Position numbers and translations under genes: made by a program. Shown here piece by piece: positions 19,876-24,560 of a stretch of 24,560 nucleotides of DNA (within the stretch, counting starts at the first letter, position 1; each line of letters opens with the position of its first letter). This DNA comes from Russula earlei (lineage: Eukaryota; Basidiomycota; Agaricomycetes; Russulales; Russulaceae). The notes beneath the pieces were generated by a model. That model had not been told where the DNA came from, made no database searches, and worked only from the letters and a program-made list of their open reading frames with translations. The stretch covers positions 1 through 24,560 of the forward strand of contig JAGFNK010000712.1 of assembly GCA_025769875.1 (NCBI GenBank), in the 5' to 3' direction.

Positions 19876-21165
19876 TCCAGGTGAAGGAGATCAAATCAAG
19901 GACTCACAAGACATCATCTTGAGCCTTAGGGATGACCATCTAAAGCGCATCTCTGATGTCCATCCTGTTTACCCCTCACTCAGATATGTCCTCCTTTTTC
20001 CCACTGGCCAGCTAGGATGGTTCCTCAACATCCCTTACCAAGATGTTGAAGATGGCCCTGCTCCAAATGCAAATAGGTGCATCTCTTTGGCTGAATTCCT
20101 TTGCCATCGCCTTCATATTCATATTCGCCCTCATATCATTGACTCCAATCACATCTTCCTCTCTGGCATGCTCTTTCAAGAGTATGTCTGTGAGGCTTGG
20201 GCCATCGCAGAGCAGAGCCGCCTCAACTTTATTAAGAGGAATCAAGGCAAGCTCAGGGTGGAGATCTATCAGGGTCTGGCAGATGCTGTTGCTGCCAATG
20301 TTGATGTTGACAGACACCAACTAGGCAAGAGATTTATCCTTCCCTCCAGCTTCTCTGGCAGCACCAGAAATATGCAGCAGCATCTCCAAGATGCCTTGGC
20401 CATCAACTGCTTCTATGGTGGAGGTGACCTCTTTATCACCATGACTGCCAATCCTCAGTGGCCTGAGGTTCACTCAGCTCTTCTACCTGGCCAGACTGCC
20501 AATGAGCGCCCTGACTTGGTGGTCAGAGTCTTTCATGCCAAGCTCAAGTCCCTCATCAAGGACGTCAGGGCTGGCATTCTGGGTGCTTGGGCAGCTCACC
20601 TTTACACCATAGAGTTCCAGAAGAGAGGCCTCCCCCATACCCATATCATTGTCTTCCTTCAGCCCCACTCCAAGTTTCGCACCCCTGACCAGATTGACAG
20701 TCTCATGTCTTCTGAGTTTCCAGAAGACCATCCTGAGCTGCTTGAACTCATCAAGAAGTTCATGGTTCACAGGCCCTGTGGCAACCAGAACAGGAATTCT
20801 CCTTGCATGGTGGATGGCTCATGTTCTAAGGGCTTCCCTTAGCCCTTTAGGGAGGAGACTTCTGTTACTGAGGACTCTTATGTGTGCACCAGGAGGAGGG
20901 ACACTGGCCACACTCATCTCATCAGTGGCAAGGAGATCACAAACCAATGGGTGGTCTGCCATTCTCCATATCTCATATGGAAGTACAGGTGCCATATCAA
21001 TGTGGAGTCTGTTGCCTCTGTCAAGGCTCTCAAGTACATCTACAAGTATGTCTAAAAGGGGCCATGACAGGACCACCATGGCATTTGGCAGGTGCATGGA
21101 TGAGGTCAAGCTTTAGTTGGCACGACGGACAGGAATGGATAAGTCCAGTCCACTAAAACTCAACT

Positions 21166-21200
21166 CAGTGGTCAATAAAGGTGAAATATATTGACCACTG
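21166..21200. repeat. 12-bp perfect hairpin just after Rep breakpoint
   Basis: CAGTGGTCAATA at 21166-21177 and its reverse complement at 21189-21200 enclose an 11-base loop. The wider flanks CTCAA...TTGA and CTCAG extend the symmetry imperfectly. It lies about 35 bp beyond the last Rep homology. Confidence 0.88.
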
Positions 21201-21571
21201 AATTGACTCAGCTCAGATTACAAATTATTTTAAAACAATTGATTGATTTGTTGCCCTCTCCTCATGCATCGCATTATTGTAAATATGTCAACCCAAACAA
21301 TTAGAACTTAGTCAAATGCTTAAGAGAGGGCAGCTCAGTTCCCAAGTTATGTAACCTAAGATGCAACATGAGTCGCCCCGAATCACCAGGGGGATCATAT
21401 ACACTTAATTTGCCCAATCAATTTAGCCTTAGCAGACTCAGATAAACTTAACACAATGGCATATGTTAATACATGGATTTATATTGAATAAATCGAGACA
21501 TAAAGTGCATCCACAAATATGACACCAAATTTTAAATAGGAACAGTTTACTCATTACATGGCAATAATCGG

Positions 21572-21609
21572 CCAATGGGGATCAATCGCACCCAATGGGG
21601 ATCAATCGC
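21572..21609 (+). repeat. 18-bp direct repeat, two copies
   Basis: CCAATGGGGATCAATCGC occurs at 21572-21589 and 21592-21609, separated by AC. It is a recent exact duplication in an otherwise unique stretch. A possible regulatory repeat or slippage product. Confidence 0.9.
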
Positions 21610-22386
21610 CTCGATGACAGAGACTGACCACACAGATTAAACTCAATGCGAAGATCTGGGCTTTACATTTTGTTACAATTTTACTCAAGCCAAATAATAT
21701 AGTTAGCATTCTTATAATTGAATCTTGTTTGTATTTTCCCACTAAGAACCAAGTCTGTGTTGAAGGCAGCGGGCAGCAGCTTGCTGAGTTTGCGAAAACA
21801 CACACAAAAGAAGGGACAAAACAGGTCTCTTGTTCCAAAGCGTAACTAGAGTGTTTACATACGAGACGTGATCTATGAGAGAGGGGGATATTGGGGGATT
21901 GGGGAGACAGAAAGACGCGAGTTGGGAGTGTGATACATGGATGTGGAACAAGACGAGCCAGAGCGATGAGCTGCAAAATGAGGCGTAAGTATGAATCCGG
22001 AACAGTATCGTTGACTCAGGTAAACAAAACCAATCAGTAACAAGCAAGTCAAAGGGAACAAACGGAGTCAGAGGCCAAGTAACTAAGGAGTCCGAATTCA
22101 TAGCAAGACAGAAACTGAGGAGTAGTGTACAAAGGGTCCGTGAAGTGATGATGATGGAAATCATCAGGGCACTGAGCCCTCACATCCGACTGTGGTGATG
22201 ATAGTGAACGGCAGCAGAGTGAATCTTAGTGGTCATGGTGAGGCAATGCGATGAAAGAGGGTCAAGAGCTGGCTGGGCAGTGGAGGTGGAACCAGTACGT
22301 GATGAAAGAGAGTCGAGAGCAATGACGCAGGGCTGGAATGGGATGCCGCCTTACAGCAGGACACTGTGTGACGACGTACTAAAGAA

Positions 22387-22729
22387 TTACCCTGGACAGC
22401 CTTGCGAGACAGCCGACGAGCTATACCTGGAAAGTGAAGATCCTTTTGGTGGATATTGTCCTCTATGCTTTTTGTTGAACAATAGACCCTTTGATACACA
22501 GCTATCATCATCTTTAGCCTTGCGCTTGCGGCAGCCCCTGCTGAATGTTGGATCATGACCAAGGATGTTCTTTGATAGGCTGCCATCATCGTCAGACCAA
22601 TTTTTGGATTCCAGGTTCCGTGTTATGAGATTCAAGACCCATTCAGAAGAACAAAGCTTCTCGTGAGCATCCTTGACCTCTGTCCGGACATTCCTCTCCT
22701 CTTGAGGTTTGAGCATAATTGATTTTGGG
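22387..22729 (-). pseudogene. unrecognised coding-like fragment cut by the 351-bp unit
   Basis: The minus frame inward of the unit reads NPKSIMLKPQEERNVRTEVKD, HEKLCSSEWVLNLITRNLES, a Lys/Asp/Ser-rich stretch with GCRKRKAKDDD, and ends with TAG at 22387. Composition is protein-like: charged, soluble, with a basic patch like a nuclear signal. The frame runs into the 351-bp unit without a start of its own, so the 5' end is missing. It could be a captured host gene fragment. Family unknown. Confidence 0.4.
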
Positions 22730-23080
22730 TTATTGCCGTTTTCAGCACACTTGGCAGAGCTTGAATTCCACCCAAATTGGTGCAGAAACCCCCTCAAACA
22801 TGCGGGATGAATATATCCCTCAAAACAGCTTCAATTCATATGAAAATTATTGTCCCTGAATCGCCTGAATGAGGGCTAGGCAGCCCCATTGTTTTCATGA
22901 GATTTGAGTGAGAATTGGTGGAGCTGGACTCAAGCCACCTCCACATGTGTATTAGATGAATTACAACTCAAAATCATGGTCTATATCTATTATTTTTCCC
23001 TCATGTTGTACCCATGGGCTATCTTGAGGCAGCGCCATAGTGTTTTTGACTCAAGTGTTGTGGTGTGCAATGTTGTTTCC
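22730..23080 (+). repeat. 351-bp terminal unit, copy 4
   Basis: Starts TTATTGCC and ends GTTTCC. It matches copy 1 most closely (shared T run, GTGTTG, GAATTAC). The outer side is arm F in inverted orientation. The inner side is the coding-like fragment at 22387-22729, unrelated to the helicase tail found inside copy 1. Confidence 0.9.
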
Positions 23081-24560
23081 AGTGCAATTGGAGTTGCAGC
23101 CAGCCACTCATCACCCCTCTCGCCTCTCGATTCTGACCATCCTTCTTGTTTTTCACAGACAGAGAGGAGTGGGTTGCAAAGAGGGGTCCTATTCTGAATT
23201 CTTTCTACTACAGAGTAGCTAGGGTGTTTTTATATACAGGAGAGAGGTACTAGAGATAAATGGCATGAAAGTGAATCAAGACTGGTTGAGACGGTCGAGG
23301 CGGTCGTGAAAGGCTTGAGACGTGAACGTGTCTAGTGTGCCGAGGCGTGCATGGGCGCGTGATCAGTGGCAAGGGCTGGGCGATGCGATCGAGGTCTTGA
23401 TGTCGCATGCAAGATGGCTTGTGGTGTGCGGTCGGTGGACTGCCTGGAATGAGAGGGAGGTGGCAAGGGATGAAAGGGAGCTGAGGTGTCAGTCTCATGT
23501 CATGTTGTGTCGCATTTTCGCATGTGATTTCGAGGCCAGCCATAATCTTCCTTACACCTCCTGGGGGCTTGAAACTTTGACCATCCTCAGTCAAGGGTCT
23601 GAGTGTGAGTGTTTTGAGCCTTTCACATCTGAATTGAGGTGGCGGTCATGGCTGCTTGTGCTGCGGAAGACGCGAAGGTGGCGATCGGCGATGACGATGA
23701 CGGAAGAGGTGAGGGCGATGAGAAACGGAGGCAATGGAGACGAGGGCGGTGGTGACGAGATGGCGGCTGCGTGGTGGTGGTGTTGTCTTGTGGCAGTGGC
23801 GGCGTGGTCGTCTCCATTGCAGGTGGTGGCAGCAGGCGTGGACAAGGAGCAAAGGCATAGGCGGTGAGCATGAGTTCGTAGATAGAGACGTAGGTGGTGA
23901 GGACTCGAGAAAGAGGATGCATGGGGCGGCTTGTGTGGGGGTGGGATCTGTCATCTTGCGGCGGCGGTGGCGGGGTCATCTCCACTGCAGGTGTCGGCAG
24001 CAGATGTGGGTGAGAGTGTGTGAATGGATGGGGAGGCGATGTGGGAGGTGGCGTGCGGTGTGCTGTTGGCGTCGGTGACTGCTTCTCCTGTGGTGGCGGC
24101 TTCTGCTCCTGTTGTGGCGTGTTGTGGCTAAGTTAGTGGCCGAGGCCTTCTTGGTCTTCTGGGGTGGTGCTGGTGGCGAGGGGTTGCGATGGTGCAGTGG
24201 TGCTGGTGTCGCGCGAAACTACTAAAGCGGCGGCTGAGACTGAGAAGACTGAGGCTGAGACCGAGAAGGTGGTGGCAGACTGAGCTGGTGCGATGGTGGA
24301 GGTGGACGGGGCAGAGGCGATGACTGAGGGCGATGCAGGGGCGACGGCGGCAGTGGCTGACAAGGGCGTGGCAGCAGTGGCTTGTGAGACGGTGGTGGAG
24401 ATGGTGGCGTGTGGCGCTAAGACGTCGGTGGCTGAGGCTGAGGCTACGGTGGTGGCTGACGAGACTAAGGCGGCTGGCAAGGCTAAGAGTGTGGTGGTGG
24501 CGGTTCACTGATCTGAAGCTGGGGCGACGGAGACGGCTGGCAAAACTAGGGGTGCGGTGG
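23081..24560 (-). repeat. Arm F, right copy of an inverted duplication
   Basis: This is the inverted counterpart of about 858-2359. It includes the TATA-bearing LTR-like block (about 23200-23560) and then the Ala/Ser/Thr/Pro-rich low-complexity DNA to the window edge. The copies differ by many substitutions and small indels, visibly more than the two G copies do. Confidence 0.85.
23230..23236 (-). promoter_or_regulatory. TATA box, third copy
   Basis: TATATAA on the minus strand in the same context as at 2204 and 15457, with AGCTACTCTGTAGTA downstream. It points left, toward element 2. Confidence 0.55.

Larger units (their letters stand above)
21131..22386. other. unrecognised non-coding cargo in element 2
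   Basis: This begins where Rep homology stops. It is AT-rich to about 21700, then purine-rich on the plus strand. No frame gives a recognisable protein. The 140-codon minus frame at 21742-22164 is Leu/Ser/Cys/Pro-rich and reads like pyrimidine-rich leader or UTR sequence rather than a gene. It contains a hairpin and a short direct repeat, listed separately. Confidence 0.5.

Noticed and set aside
21742..22164. 140-codon minus frame with hydrophobic start
   Set aside because: Leu/Ser/Cys/Pro-rich translation of pyrimidine-rich DNA, overlapping other frames; no domain.

Overview
This looks like a transposon-rich block of a mushroom-forming fungus (Agaricomycete, Basidiomycota). The pointers are introns of 46-63 bp with GT..AG ends, a Tc1/mariner transposase with four such introns, Helitron Rep and helicase fragments of basidiomycete type, several solo LTRs, and no bacterial-style operons. 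I see no intact, expressed-looking host gene. Almost everything is mobile DNA, decayed genes, or duplicated non-coding sequence.

Layout from left to right. 1-2359: C-rich low-complexity DNA ending in a TATA-bearing block (arm 'F'). 2360-9707: 'element 1', bounded by two inverted 351-bp units. It holds the C-terminal end of a Helitron helicase (minus strand), a degenerate pyrimidine-rich repeat field, a pseudogene fragment of the 26S proteasome ATPase Rpt6 split by two solo LTRs, and a 626-bp MITE. 9708-10702: arm 'G'. 10703-13514: unrecognised DNA, then a dead minus-strand gene with a SAM-like C-terminus. 13605-15189: a nearly intact Tc1-like transposon. 15190-15697: a solo LTR. 15698-16030: an inverted, truncated second copy of the dead gene. 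16074-17067: G again, inverted. 17068-23080: 'element 2', bounded by the same inverted 351-bp units. It holds a spliced Helitron Rep gene broken by a solo LTR and by late stops, then unrecognised DNA. 23081-24560: arm F again, inverted.

The main result is that the window is an interrupted inverted duplication. In outline it reads F - 351 - cargo 1 - 351 - G - gene - [Tc1] - gene' - G' - 351' - cargo 2 - 351' - F'. The Tc1-like element sits on the axis. All four 351-bp units have exactly the same length and the same outer and inner ends. Each pair shares its outer flank (F or G), but inner sequence is unrelated in every copy. The Rep gene starts 38 bp inside one unit and the helicase stop lies about 75 bp from another, which suggests a Helitron-derived element with long terminal inverted repeats. 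That would be unusual, because Helitrons normally end in TC...CTRR without long inverted repeats.

Four LTR insertions can be placed to the base by their target-site duplications (CACAC, TGCAG, TCCAG, GTCC). They give a relative order of events: gene capture or Helitron insertion first, LTR insertion later. All comparisons were made by eye. Percent identities, database matches and exact transposon ends were not computed.
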